This document shows positions 1 to 6,296 of a stretch of 6,343 nucleotides of DNA, piece by piece. The notes under the pieces were generated by a model. The model did no database searches. It was not told where the DNA came from and worked only from the letters and a program-made list of their open reading frames with translations. Where the stretch lies: positions 1 through 6,343 of the forward strand of contig CAJXUO010000085.1 in NCBI GenBank assembly GCA_913061425.1, read 5' to 3'. The DNA comes from an uncultured Lutibacter sp. (lineage in GTDB: Bacteria; Bacteroidota; Bacteroidia; Flavobacteriales; Flavobacteriaceae). The number at the start of each line of letters is the position of its first letter. The stretch's first letter is position 1. A program made the translations under genes and the position numbers.

Positions 1-1
1 A

Positions 2-628
2 TTCCATTCAGATTCTGTTCAAGCAATTGGACACTATAATTTAGACCTACAAGAGTTAGGTATTGATTTTTTAGTTGCAAGTGCACATAAATTTCATGGA
101 CCAAAAGGTGTTGGATTTGCCTATTTTAGAAAAGGATTTGGTATCAAACCAATGCTAATAGGAGGAAAGCAAGAAAGAGGAGCGAGAGCAGGAACTGAAA
201 ATGTTCACGGTATTTTGGGAATGGAAAAAGCAATTGAATTGGTTTATGAAGATTTAGATAAGGAGATTAAATATATTGGAGGTTTAAAGCAATATTTTAT
301 TGAGCAGTTGCAATCAAATTTTCCTGATATTGCGTTTAATGGAAATGCTACTGATAAAATTAACAACACCTATTCTATATTAAATGTTCGATTTCCAATG
401 AATGATTCAATGCTGTTATTTACTCTTGATATCAAAGGAATCGCTGCTTCAGGAGGAAGTGCATGCCAAAGTGGTAGTGCAGTAGGATCTCATGTGTTAA
501 GCGCTATTTTGCCTTTTGAAGAGTCTAAAAAAACATCTATTCGTTTTTCAATATCTAAATTTAATACAAAAGAAGATATTAATTCAACTATTACTATTTT
601 GAAAGAAGCGATTTTAGTTAAAAGTTAG
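2..628 (+). CDS. Cysteine desulfurase, NifS/IscS-like, 5'-truncated
   Basis: This is a class V aminotransferase-fold PLP enzyme that removes sulfur from L-cysteine, leaving alanine and an enzyme persulfide, and so supplies Fe-S cluster assembly or tRNA thiolation in the cytoplasm. The reading frame is open from base 2 and runs into the window edge, so the first ATG at 152 is internal. About 208 residues remain of a family usually near 380-400 residues. The PLP-binding lysine is visible in SAHKFHGPKG (Lys codon 89-91, residue 30 of the fragment). The phosphate-cup motif RAGTEN follows. The catalytic cysteine lies in GGSACQSGS (codon 464-466, residue 155). Both key residues are present, so the gene looks intact apart from the missing 5' half. 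The catalytic loop resembles the NifS/IscS group more than SufS, but IscS and NifS cannot be separated from this fragment, so no symbol is given. It ends with TAG at 626-628. Confidence 0.93.
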   Translation, partial: FHSDSVQAIGHYNLDLQELGIDFLVASAHKFHGPKGVGFAYFRKGFGIKPMLIGGKQERGARAGTENVHGILGMEKAIELVYEDLDKEIKYIGGLKQYFIEQLQSNFPDIAFNGNATDKINNTYSILNVRFPMNDSMLLFTLDIKGIAASGGSACQSGSAVGSHVLSAILPFEESKKTSIRFSISKFNTKEDINSTITILKEAILVKS

Positions 629-663
629 GTGTATTAATCTTTTTTTTTACTTTTCAAAATACA
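629..663 (+). terminator. Possible weak terminator / T-tract after the cysteine desulfurase gene
   Basis: A run of nine T (640-648) follows the stop codon closely. The only stem I can draw is AAAAGT (620-625) with ACTTTT (649-654). It is six A/T-rich pairs around a 23-nt loop that includes the T-run itself, so it is not a classical intrinsic terminator. The T-tract may help transcription end here, but this is weak evidence. Confidence 0.25.
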
Positions 664-702
664 ATTATCTAAGTTTAGACTATCTTTTTTTGATAAAACG
701 AT

Positions 703-735
703 CGAATTCTAATTTATAGCCTACGAATTCTAATT
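703..735 (+). promoter_or_regulatory. 12-bp direct repeat with 21-bp period, candidate LytTR-type operator
   Basis: CGAATTCTAATT occurs twice without mismatch, at 703-714 and 724-735, with start points 21 bp apart, or two helical turns. LytTR-domain regulators such as AgrA characteristically bind two direct repeats about 21-22 bp apart on one DNA face, usually just upstream of the -35 region. The pair ends about 28 bp before the TATATTTG element of the lipoprotein gene, which is an activator-like position. A LytTR regulator is encoded about 4 kb downstream. The repeat does not match the AgrA consensus (containing CAGTTAAG-like bases), so assignment to this regulator rests on geometry and neighbourhood only. 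The second copy also lies inside a short inverted repeat, GCCTA (719-723) and TAGGC (735-739). Confidence 0.45.
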
Positions 736-754
736 AGGCAAAAATTTACGGAAG

Positions 755-774
755 GTTCAAGTATATATTTGAAC
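755..774 (+). promoter_or_regulatory. 20-bp near-perfect palindrome over the lipoprotein promoter
   Basis: GTTCAA (755-760) and TTGAAC (769-774) are perfect inverted repeats around an 8-base centre. That centre is itself symmetrical except for one G/T pair (761/768). The palindrome covers the -7 element at 764-771, the usual place for a repressor operator. In RNA it would form only a very tight hairpin near the start of transcription, so a DNA-binding dimer site is the better reading. No cognate repressor is encoded in the window. Confidence 0.4.
764..771 (+). promoter_or_regulatory. Bacteroidota-type -7 promoter element of the lipoprotein gene
   Basis: TATATTTG fits the TAnnTTTG consensus of the Bacteroidota primary sigma factor. 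Transcription would start near 778, giving a leader of about 20-25 nt before the ATG at 801. I see no good TTG-type -33 element at the expected distance (around 740), which fits a promoter that needs an activator at the upstream direct repeats. No Shine-Dalgarno sequence is visible; the A/T-rich leader before the ATG is typical of the phylum. Confidence 0.55.
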
Positions 775-800
775 TATTAATAACCGTAAAATTATAAATC

Positions 801-1883
801 ATGAACACTTCAATTAAAATTACTGCGCTAGCAATCACTTTAATATTGACTAGTTGTACAGAAAGAGTTACAGAAAAGAATGTTGAACCACAAGTATTAG
901 AAACTAGTGATCTTGCTATGTCTACCTCTTTAGCAATTGCAGCAGATACTGTAAAAGAAAAAGAACGATCAGTGGTATTTATCACAGGATTTGATAAAGG
1001 AAGTAAAACGTATTTTTCTGATGCAAGAGCATTTTTTAAAGAAAAGGACACTGAAATTGTTGAAACTGCATATTCATTACAAGAAATTATTTTGTGGCTA
1101 AATATCAATCAGAATAATAAACCAATTTCTGAAATTCATATTGTTGCTAATAATAAAATGAATAAAATATTATTGGAAACTACAGTAAATGGAGAGGGTT
1201 TGTCATCAAAAGCAATAAAAAAGGCAGTTGAAAGCGGAGAACTTCCTAAACTTGAGAACGTATTGGCTAAAGATGCAAAAGTAGTATTGCATTCTGCAGG
1301 TCTAGGTTCGCAGACAGAATTAATAAACGAATTTAAGTGTGTTTTCACTACAGATGTAATTCCATCAGTTATTACATCAAAAAGTGTAAGCGTTTTTAAT
1401 GGACAATTCTCAGAGCACTTCTTGGCAAAGCCTTTCTACGGATTTTATCCAACAGCCAAAAGTCCTGGAAGAGTTGACTTGGCAAAAGAATTTGCTAGAA
1501 AATATCCTGAATCAGAAATAGAATGGTTATCGGCTATGAATAATGATTCAGAGAAATTTCAAGGAGATATTTATAGTTACAAATTCAATATTCCTGTAAA
1601 GTGGGAGATTGCTTATGCTACTGATGAAGAAATGCCAAGTTTTAGAACACTAGAACAAATGTATACTTTCATGAAAGATCACGATTTAATTTCTAAAGAT
1701 TTAGAGGAATTAGAGATCCCTATCGAAAAGTTTAGATGGTTTCAAACAGTAAAAGACAACAAATTGGTAATAGAAGGTAAAGTAACTGTAGTATGTGTTC
1801 TTGAGCCAGTTATGAGCCCTGCATATCCATCAGAATACATGAATCCAAGTATAGATAATATTAGATTGTATAATAGACTATAA
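801..1883 (+). CDS. Uncharacterised lipoprotein with a DUF4347/caspase-like layout lacking catalytic residues
   Basis: This 360-residue protein has a type II signal peptide: a hydrophobic core (residues 6-16), then the lipobox LTSC with lipidated Cys19. It is therefore a lipoprotein facing the periplasm or exported to the surface. Residues 20-55 look like a flexible linker. Residues 57-195 contain alternating hydrophobic strands and helices: SVVFITG (57-63), EIHIVANN (111-118), an amphipathic helix pair, VVLHSAGLG (161-169), and TTDVIPSVITS (183-193). By eye this order parallels DUF4347 and other clan CD (caspase-like) domains, whose motifs read roughly HIVSHG and LLYGCDVA. Here Asn117 replaces the catalytic His and Ala166 the catalytic Cys, so an inactive version is suggested. 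Residues 207-225 (FLAKPFYGFYPTAKSPGR) look like a conserved block. The remainder, to residue 360, matches nothing I recognise. The fold comparison is my inference and the function is unknown. It is probably transcribed alone: it has its own promoter upstream and a strong terminator downstream. Confidence 0.85.
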   Translation: MNTSIKITALAITLILTSCTERVTEKNVEPQVLETSDLAMSTSLAIAADTVKEKERSVVFITGFDKGSKTYFSDARAFFKEKDTEIVETAYSLQEIILWLNINQNNKPISEIHIVANNKMNKILLETTVNGEGLSSKAIKKAVESGELPKLENVLAKDAKVVLHSAGLGSQTELINEFKCVFTTDVIPSVITSKSVSVFNGQFSEHFLAKPFYGFYPTAKSPGRVDLAKEFARKYPESEIEWLSAMNNDSEKFQGDIYSYKFNIPVKWEIAYATDEEMPSFRTLEQMYTFMKDHDLISKDLEELEIPIEKFRWFQTVKDNKLVIEGKVTVVCVLEPVMSPAYPSEYMNPSIDNIRLYNRL

Positions 1884-1904
1884 CGGCTATTTTAGTTGGG
1901 TTTG

Positions 1905-1965
1905 ACAGAAAAGAGCACGAAGATTTTGTTTAAAGTATAAAATCGTCACTCTTTTCTGTTTTTTT
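1905..1965 (+). terminator. Strong rho-independent terminator after the lipoprotein gene
   Basis: ACAGAAAAGAG (1905-1915) pairs perfectly over 11 bp with CTCTTTTCTGT (1949-1959). The stem can be extended inward by ACGA (1917-1920) with TCGT (1943-1946), and TTTT (1924-1927) with AAAA (1939-1942), across small internal loops. Seven T (1959-1965) follow directly. It begins 22 bases after the lipoprotein stop codon and separates that gene from the two-component operon. The loop is long for a simple terminator. Confidence 0.85.
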
Positions 1966-1993
1966 ATTTAAAATAACTTCGATGATAAACAGT

Positions 1994-2001
1994 TATATTT
2001 G
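1994..2001 (+). promoter_or_regulatory. Bacteroidota-type -7 promoter element of the two-component operon
   Basis: TATATTTG matches TAnnTTTG and is identical to the element before the lipoprotein gene. Transcription would begin near 2008, only about 12 nt before the ATG at 2020, so the mRNA would be almost leaderless and no Shine-Dalgarno sequence is visible. No clear -33 TTG is seen. The CGAATTCTAATT repeat found upstream of the lipoprotein gene is absent here. Confidence 0.5.
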
Positions 2002-2019
2002 TATAGTTAAGAAAACTGA

Positions 2020-4740
2020 ATGCAACATTTTTTAAAAACATATCTATCCTGTTTAATACTGCTTCTTGCAGTATTTTCTTATTCTCAAGAACGTAAATTC
2101 ATAAAGTTCTCTATCGCAGATGGATTACCACAGTCGCAGATAAGAGACGTTATCCAAGATGAAAATGGTTTTCTTTGGGTTGCAACAAATGGAGGCGGAG
2201 TTGCACGTTATGACGGTAAAGAGTTTAAAATATTTAACAAGTCTAATGGTTTAATTTCTAATAGTATAAGTGTTGTTAATTACAATAATGGTTTAGCGTA
2301 CATAGGGACTAAGAATGGGTTGTCTATTATAACCAATACTGAGGTTTTAAATTTTAAATGCCCTAGTATACATAAGATTTTATTTAAAGATGATCTTGTT
2401 TATTTAGCAACAAATAAAGGGATAAAGACATTAAGAGATTTAAAATACATAAAGAGTGAAATCCTAGGAGGATTAATTGATAATTCTATTGTTTATGATA
2501 TTGAATTTGCTGATAAGAACTATTATATAAAAAATTCGAATGGACTATTTACGACTCAAAGTTTATTTAAAAATTCTGATATTAAGGAGTTAGATGCAAC
2601 GTTTAAATTCCAAAAGCAAAAATACATTGAAGCTATTCAAGAGAATTCAATAGTTGTTAATGTTATAGGGATAAATTCAATCAATAAGGTTTTAACTGAT
2701 AGTCAATCAAATACTTGGGTTGCTTCTGAAAGAGGGTTGTATAAAATCTATAAAAGTAATTTTGAGAATTATTTGAAAGGAAATAGAATTACTTCTATAA
2801 ATAATCTTGAAGAGAAGTTCTTAATTGGAACGTATAAAAGTTTAATCCATTTAGATTCTTTAGGAATTTTTAAACGAATTGATAACCGCAAAGTACATTC
2901 AATTATAAATAATAAAAAGCAGTTTTTCGTTGGGACTGATACTGGAATAGTTGTTTTGGATTCACTCAAGGTAGTAGATACTCTTTTTAAGCAGAAAATC
3001 ATTTCAAATTTGTTGATTAAAAATGAAACTATTTGGGCAGTAGAAAAAAATAATGGGATTGCTAGTTTTAAGTATGATTTTGAGACTAAATTGATTTCTA
3101 ATCTATTAACTTTTAACAAGTCAGATGGAGTTTATGATTTGAAAATCAATGATTTGTATTTAGATAGCGTGAATCGTTTGTGGTTTGTTACTCAACAAGG
3201 ATTCTTGGGTTATATAAAAAATAATATCGTAAAACATTTAGGAAAAGTTTTAAAATTTGATGTAGAAATCAACTCACTTTTAATTCATAACAACACACTT
3301 TTTTTAGGAACCAAAGGACAAGGTGTTTGGTGGTCAGCATTAGATGAAGGTTTAATATTCAATAAATTAGTAGGGACTAAAAAATTATATGCTGAGAATA
3401 TTTCTCAATTGCTATTTGATAACAATAATAATTTATGGATAGGTTCTCATAAAGGAGTTGATAAAGTCTCTTTATCTTCTGAAAACGAGATTTTTGAAGT
3501 GACTCATTTTGCAAAAAATAATGGTTTTGAAGGAGTTGAAACTGTTAAAAACGCCATTTCTAAAGATAGTTTTGGTGATATTTGGTTTGGAACAATCAAT
3601 GGTTTATCTAAATATAATGATATAGAAACTGAAAGAATCATAACAGATCCAAACATCTTTTTTGATCAGATTGAAGTAGCATATAAAAGCCTGGATTCAA
3701 TTAAATTGATAGATTGGACAAATAGCACGAATAAACTGTATCTAAAACCTTCAGATAATCATATATCGTTTAGTTTTAGAACTGTTGACTTAACTTTTGC
3801 AGAAGATATTCAATATAGATGGCGTTTAAACACGTCTGATTGGAGTCCTTGGACGAAAGATAGAAAAGTGAATTACTCTAGTTTAAATGCAGGTGATTAT
3901 ACTTTTGAAGCACAATCAAGAATCTTTAATGCAAACTTAAGCGAGCCAATTCGTTTTCAATTTAATGTTGACTTACCATTAATTCAAAAACCATGGTTTA
4001 AACAACTGCTATTAATTTCAGGTTTACTTCTTTTATTTTGGATTATTAGAAACTATTTTCAAAAAATGAAACGGAAAAATGAAAGAGAGAAAGAGGCTTT
4101 AAAAGCTGAAAATCATTTATTGTCTTTAGAGCAGAAAGCATTGCAGTTACAAATGAATCCTCATTTTATTTTCAATGTTTTGAATGGAATCAAAGCAATG
4201 GGAGCAAAAGACACTGTTAAAATGAATGAAACTGTAAATAAGTTTGCAGTACTATTGAGATTGACTTTGAGTAATTCAAGAAAAGAACATATTTCACTTT
4301 CAGAAGAGATTAGTGCTTTGAGAAATTATATAGAAATTGAAGAATCAATGTCATATCAATCATTTGAGTATGAGATAATTCCTCCTTCTGATTTTGATGC
4401 TGAAGAAATTTTAATTCCACCAATGCTAATTCAACCATTTGTTGAAAATGCAATTCGTCACGGAATATCTACTATTGAAAAAGGAAAATTATTGATTAAC
4501 TTTTCTGTAAAAAATGAGCAGTTACTTTGCGTTATTCAAGATAATGGCATAGGAATTGAAGTATCTAAACGAAACAAAACCAAGACAAACCATCAATCAA
4601 TGGCTTTAGATGTAACCAAAGAAAGAATAGAATCATTGTCTGGAAAAAACACTTTTGAAATAGAAGAGATAAAAGATGAAAATCAAGTAGTTTTAGGAAC
4701 CAAAGTGAGTTTTAAAATACCATTATTAACCGATTATTAA
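2020..4740 (+). CDS. Sensor histidine kinase: periplasmic two-component propeller, Y_Y_Y, LytS-type kinase
   Basis: This 906-residue inner-membrane kinase is predicted to sense a periplasmic signal and phosphorylate the regulator encoded six bases downstream. A signal peptide (residues 1-22, ending SYS before Gln23) is followed by Reg_prop-type propeller repeats over about 25-535. The clearest are at 41-72 (ENGFLWVATNGGGVARYDG), 82-104, 117-138, 223-243, 257-279, 292-314, 328-351, 417-439, 461-484 (NNLWIGSHKGV) and 509-533 (GDIWFGTINGLSKYN). A Y_Y_Y domain follows (about 582-650, with YRWRLN and AGDYTFEAQ), then one membrane helix (about 662-678) and a charged coiled coil (682-710). The His_kinase (LytS-type) motif QMNPHFIFN places the phosphoacceptor at His715. 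The ATPase domain shows the N box QPFVENAIRHG (805-815) and DNGIGI (841-846). The usual Gly-rich G2 box is replaced by HQSMALDVTKERI (858-870), which I believe occurs in many Bacteroidota LytS-like kinases. There is no fused receiver or AraC-type HTH, so this is not a hybrid HTCS. The ligand is unknown. Confidence 0.93.
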   Translation: MQHFLKTYLSCLILLLAVFSYSQERKFIKFSIADGLPQSQIRDVIQDENGFLWVATNGGGVARYDGKEFKIFNKSNGLISNSISVVNYNNGLAYIGTKNGLSIITNTEVLNFKCPSIHKILFKDDLVYLATNKGIKTLRDLKYIKSEILGGLIDNSIVYDIEFADKNYYIKNSNGLFTTQSLFKNSDIKELDATFKFQKQKYIEAIQENSIVVNVIGINSINKVLTDSQSNTWVASERGLYKIYKSNFENYLKGNRITSINNLEEKFLIGTYKSLIHLDSLGIFKRIDNRKVHSIINNKKQFFVGTDTGIVVLDSLKVVDTLFKQKIISNLLIKNETIWAVEKNNGIASFKYDFETKLISNLLTFNKSDGVYDLKINDLYLDSVNRLWFVTQQGFLGYIKNNIVKHLGKVLKFDVEINSLLIHNNTLFLGTKGQGVWWSALDEGLIFNKLVGTKKLYAENISQLLFDNNNNLWIGSHKGVDKVSLSSENEIFEVTHFAKNNGFEGVETVKNAISKDSFGDIWFGTINGLSKYNDIETERIITDPNIFFDQIEVAYKSLDSIKLIDWTNSTNKLYLKPSDNHISFSFRTVDLTFAEDIQYRWRLNTSDWSPWTKDRKVNYSSLNAGDYTFEAQSRIFNANLSEPIRFQFNVDLPLIQKPWFKQLLLISGLLLLFWIIRNYFQKMKRKNEREKEALKAENHLLSLEQKALQLQMNPHFIFNVLNGIKAMGAKDTVKMNETVNKFAVLLRLTLSNSRKEHISLSEEISALRNYIEIEESMSYQSFEYEIIPPSDFDAEEILIPPMLIQPFVENAIRHGISTIEKGKLLINFSVKNEQLLCVIQDNGIGIEVSKRNKTKTNHQSMALDVTKERIESLSGKNTFEIEEIKDENQVVLGTKVSFKIPLLTDY

Positions 4741-4746
4741 ACACCT

Positions 4747-5499
4747 ATGTTAACAGCCATTTTAGTAGACGATATGCCTTCGGCATTAGAATTATTGAAG
4801 TCAGACATTCAATCAAACTCTTTTGATATAGAGATTATTGGTACTGCTAAAAGTGTTGTCGAAGCAGCAAAATTGCTTCGAAAGACAACTCCAGATATTT
4901 TATTTCTAGATATCATGTTAGGTGACGGAACTGGTTTTGATTTATTAGAGATATTTCCTGATTTAAAGTCTAAAATCATATTTGTTACAGCAAGTGATGA
5001 ATACGCAATAAGAGCCTTTAAATTCGCTGCTATTGATTATGTTTTAAAGCCATATTCATTAGAAGAACTAAAGAACTCAATTGATAAAGCAAAACAACAT
5101 TTACATCCAGATAAAGAACGTTTAGGAATCTTAAGGAATACACTTTCAAAATCTAATCAAACACCACAAAAAATCTCCTTACATACACTTGAAAAGATTA
5201 GTGTTGTTGATGTAGATGACATTATTAGATGTGAATCGGATAGTAATAACACTCTTTTTTATCTTAATAACGGTCAGAAAATATTTGTGACCAAAACGTT
5301 AAAATATTTTGCTGATATGTTAAAGGAACTTGGGTTTATTAGAACACACCAAAGTCATTTAGTCAACTTGCAATACATCAAAGAGTTTATTAAATCTGAT
5401 GGTGGATATATTATGTTAAAAAACGGCTCAAATATTCCAGTTTCTATGCGAAAAAGGGCAGAAGTTGTAGAAACAATCTCAACTATTTATAAAAAATAA
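4747..5499 (+). CDS. LytTR-family response regulator
   Basis: This 250-residue cytoplasmic DNA-binding regulator is the likely partner of the kinase just upstream. The stop-to-start gap is six bases (ACACCT), so the pair is surely co-transcribed and probably translationally coupled. The receiver domain (about 2-118) has the complete active site: acidic pair Asp8-Asp9, phosphoacceptor Asp55 in FLDIMLGDGTG, Thr81 and Lys101 in VLKPYS. A linker at about 119-141 leads to a LytTR domain (about 142-246) with the typical signature FIRTHQSHLVNLQYI (197-211) and an NGSNIPVSMRKR (226-237) segment near the end. LytTR domains bind direct repeats through beta-strand loops, commonly as dimers on sites about 21 bp apart. 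The target genes are unknown; the repeat pair at 703-735 is the only candidate I find in the window. The length is normal for the family and no key residue is missing. Confidence 0.95.
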   Translation: MLTAILVDDMPSALELLKSDIQSNSFDIEIIGTAKSVVEAAKLLRKTTPDILFLDIMLGDGTGFDLLEIFPDLKSKIIFVTASDEYAIRAFKFAAIDYVLKPYSLEELKNSIDKAKQHLHPDKERLGILRNTLSKSNQTPQKISLHTLEKISVVDVDDIIRCESDSNNTLFYLNNGQKIFVTKTLKYFADMLKELGFIRTHQSHLVNLQYIKEFIKSDGGYIMLKNGSNIPVSMRKRAEVVETISTIYKK

Positions 5500-5528
5500 A
5501 GAACGAATTACTTCAGCCGTTTTTAATG
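5500..5528. other. Short convergent intergenic gap
   Basis: Only 29 bases separate the convergent ends of the response regulator and rlmF genes. I see no hairpin with a T-run on either strand, so the two transcripts may overlap at their 3' ends. Confidence 0.6.
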
Positions 5529-6296
5529 TTACATAAACGACCAAGCAACAATTCTTGTTATTTTATTTCCTACCGTTATTGATTTTGTCTGAATTTGAGT
5601 TGCATGTAATTTCTCTAGTGAATCGTACATTGACTGTACATTTTCTTTTTTAGAAACCAATGAAGTAAACCAATGACATTGCGTTTTAAATAATGAACTT
5701 TGATATAAATAATTGTGCAAAAAGGCTTTTTCTCCACCTTCATACCACAATTCGTTTTGACTCCCGCTAAAATTCCGTACAGGTAAATCAATTCCAAGAC
5801 CTTTCATTTTTCTTTTATTTGATTCATTCGCTTCTTCTTGTGAACTGTAAAAAGGAGGGTTGCACATACTTGCAGAAAAAGAATCATCTTTAGCAATGAT
5901 ATCAGTTAGAATATTAGATTTATCAATTTGAAATCTAAGTTTTATGGATTCACTTAGATTATTTTTATTAATAATCTTTTGAGCACTATTAAGTGAGTTG
6001 TTGTCAACTTCTGTTCCAATAAACGTCCAATTATTAACTGCATTCCCAAGTAAAGGATATATACAAGACGCTCCAGATCCAATATCTAAAATTTTCACAT
6101 CTTTTGTTATGCCAGACTCTATTAATAAATCATTTAGTTGATGTATATAGTCAACTCTACTAGGTATTGGAGGGCATAAACTATCATCAGAGAAACCCCA
6201 ATATTTAATAGTATAATACGTTTTTAAAAGTGCTGTATTTAAAGTTTTAACTGCTTTTGGATCTGCAAAATTTATAGTTTGCTTATTATGTTTACT
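5529..6296 (-). CDS. rlmF: 23S rRNA (adenine(1618)-N6)-methyltransferase RlmF, 5'-truncated
   Basis: RlmF transfers a methyl group from S-adenosylmethionine to N6 of A1618 in 23S rRNA. The genuine part spans 255 residues, with positions counted here from Ser1 encoded at 6296-6294. TINFADPKAVKTLNTALL (about 7-24) matches the conserved N-terminal block of the family (SVDFANPLAVKALNKALL in E. coli). CPPIPSRVDYIHQLNDLL (about 41-58) follows. SAM motif I is ILDIGSGASCIYP (69-81), and the N6-adenine methyltransferase motif NPPF is at 146-149. ELWYEGGE (182-189) and WFTSLVSKKEN (209-219) are further family signatures. The protein ends in RIVAWSFM at TAA (5531-5529), slightly shorter than the E. coli protein, which continues about ten residues further. 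By comparison with E. coli, roughly 35-40 N-terminal residues are lost off the contig. The open frame continues to a GTG at 6311, adding MYKRQ, but those codons are adapter sequence and not part of the gene. Confidence 0.93.
   Translation of the reverse strand, partial: SKHNKQTINFADPKAVKTLNTALLKTYYTIKYWGFSDDSLCPPIPSRVDYIHQLNDLLIESGITKDVKILDIGSGASCIYPLLGNAVNNWTFIGTEVDNNSLNSAQKIINKNNLSESIKLRFQIDKSNILTDIIAKDDSFSASMCNPPFYSSQEEANESNKRKMKGLGIDLPVRNFSGSQNELWYEGGEKAFLHNYLYQSSLFKTQCHWFTSLVSKKENVQSMYDSLEKLHATQIQTKSITVGNKITRIVAWSFM

Noticed and set aside
152..628. Reading the cysteine desulfurase as a complete 158-aa protein starting at ATG 152
   Set aside because: The same frame is open back to base 2 and encodes the PLP-lysine motif SAHKFHGPKG before 152, so this Met is internal to a truncated gene.
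746..1108. Minus-strand open frame of 120 codons over the lipoprotein gene start
   Set aside because: It is antisense to a well-supported lipoprotein gene and its promoter, and the translation shows no recognisable domain.
1136..1348. Minus-strand open frame of 70 codons within the lipoprotein gene
   Set aside because: It is an antisense shadow of the lipoprotein coding frame with no domain signature.
1991..2009. Paired AGTTA motifs (1991-1995, 2005-2009) as a LytTR site for autoregulation
   Set aside because: The match is only five bases, the period is 14 bp instead of about 21 bp, and it overlaps the -7 element.
2769..3119. Minus-strand open frame of 116 codons within the kinase gene
   Set aside because: It lies wholly antisense to the continuous propeller-coding frame and shows no family motif.
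2020..4740. Hybrid two-component system (HTCS) controlling a polysaccharide utilisation locus
   Set aside because: The propeller and Y_Y_Y sensor look alike, but the protein ends after the ATPase domain with no receiver or AraC HTH, and no SusC/SusD or glycoside hydrolase gene is present.
5419..5524. Inverted repeat AAAAACGGCT (5419-5428) and AGCCGTTTTT (5515-5524) as a terminator
   Set aside because: The arms are 86 bases apart and one is inside the regulator gene, so an efficient terminator hairpin is unlikely and the match is probably chance.
5615..5797. Minus-strand open frame of 60 codons inside rlmF
   Set aside because: It is an alternative frame on the same strand as rlmF, whose own frame carries all the conserved motifs.
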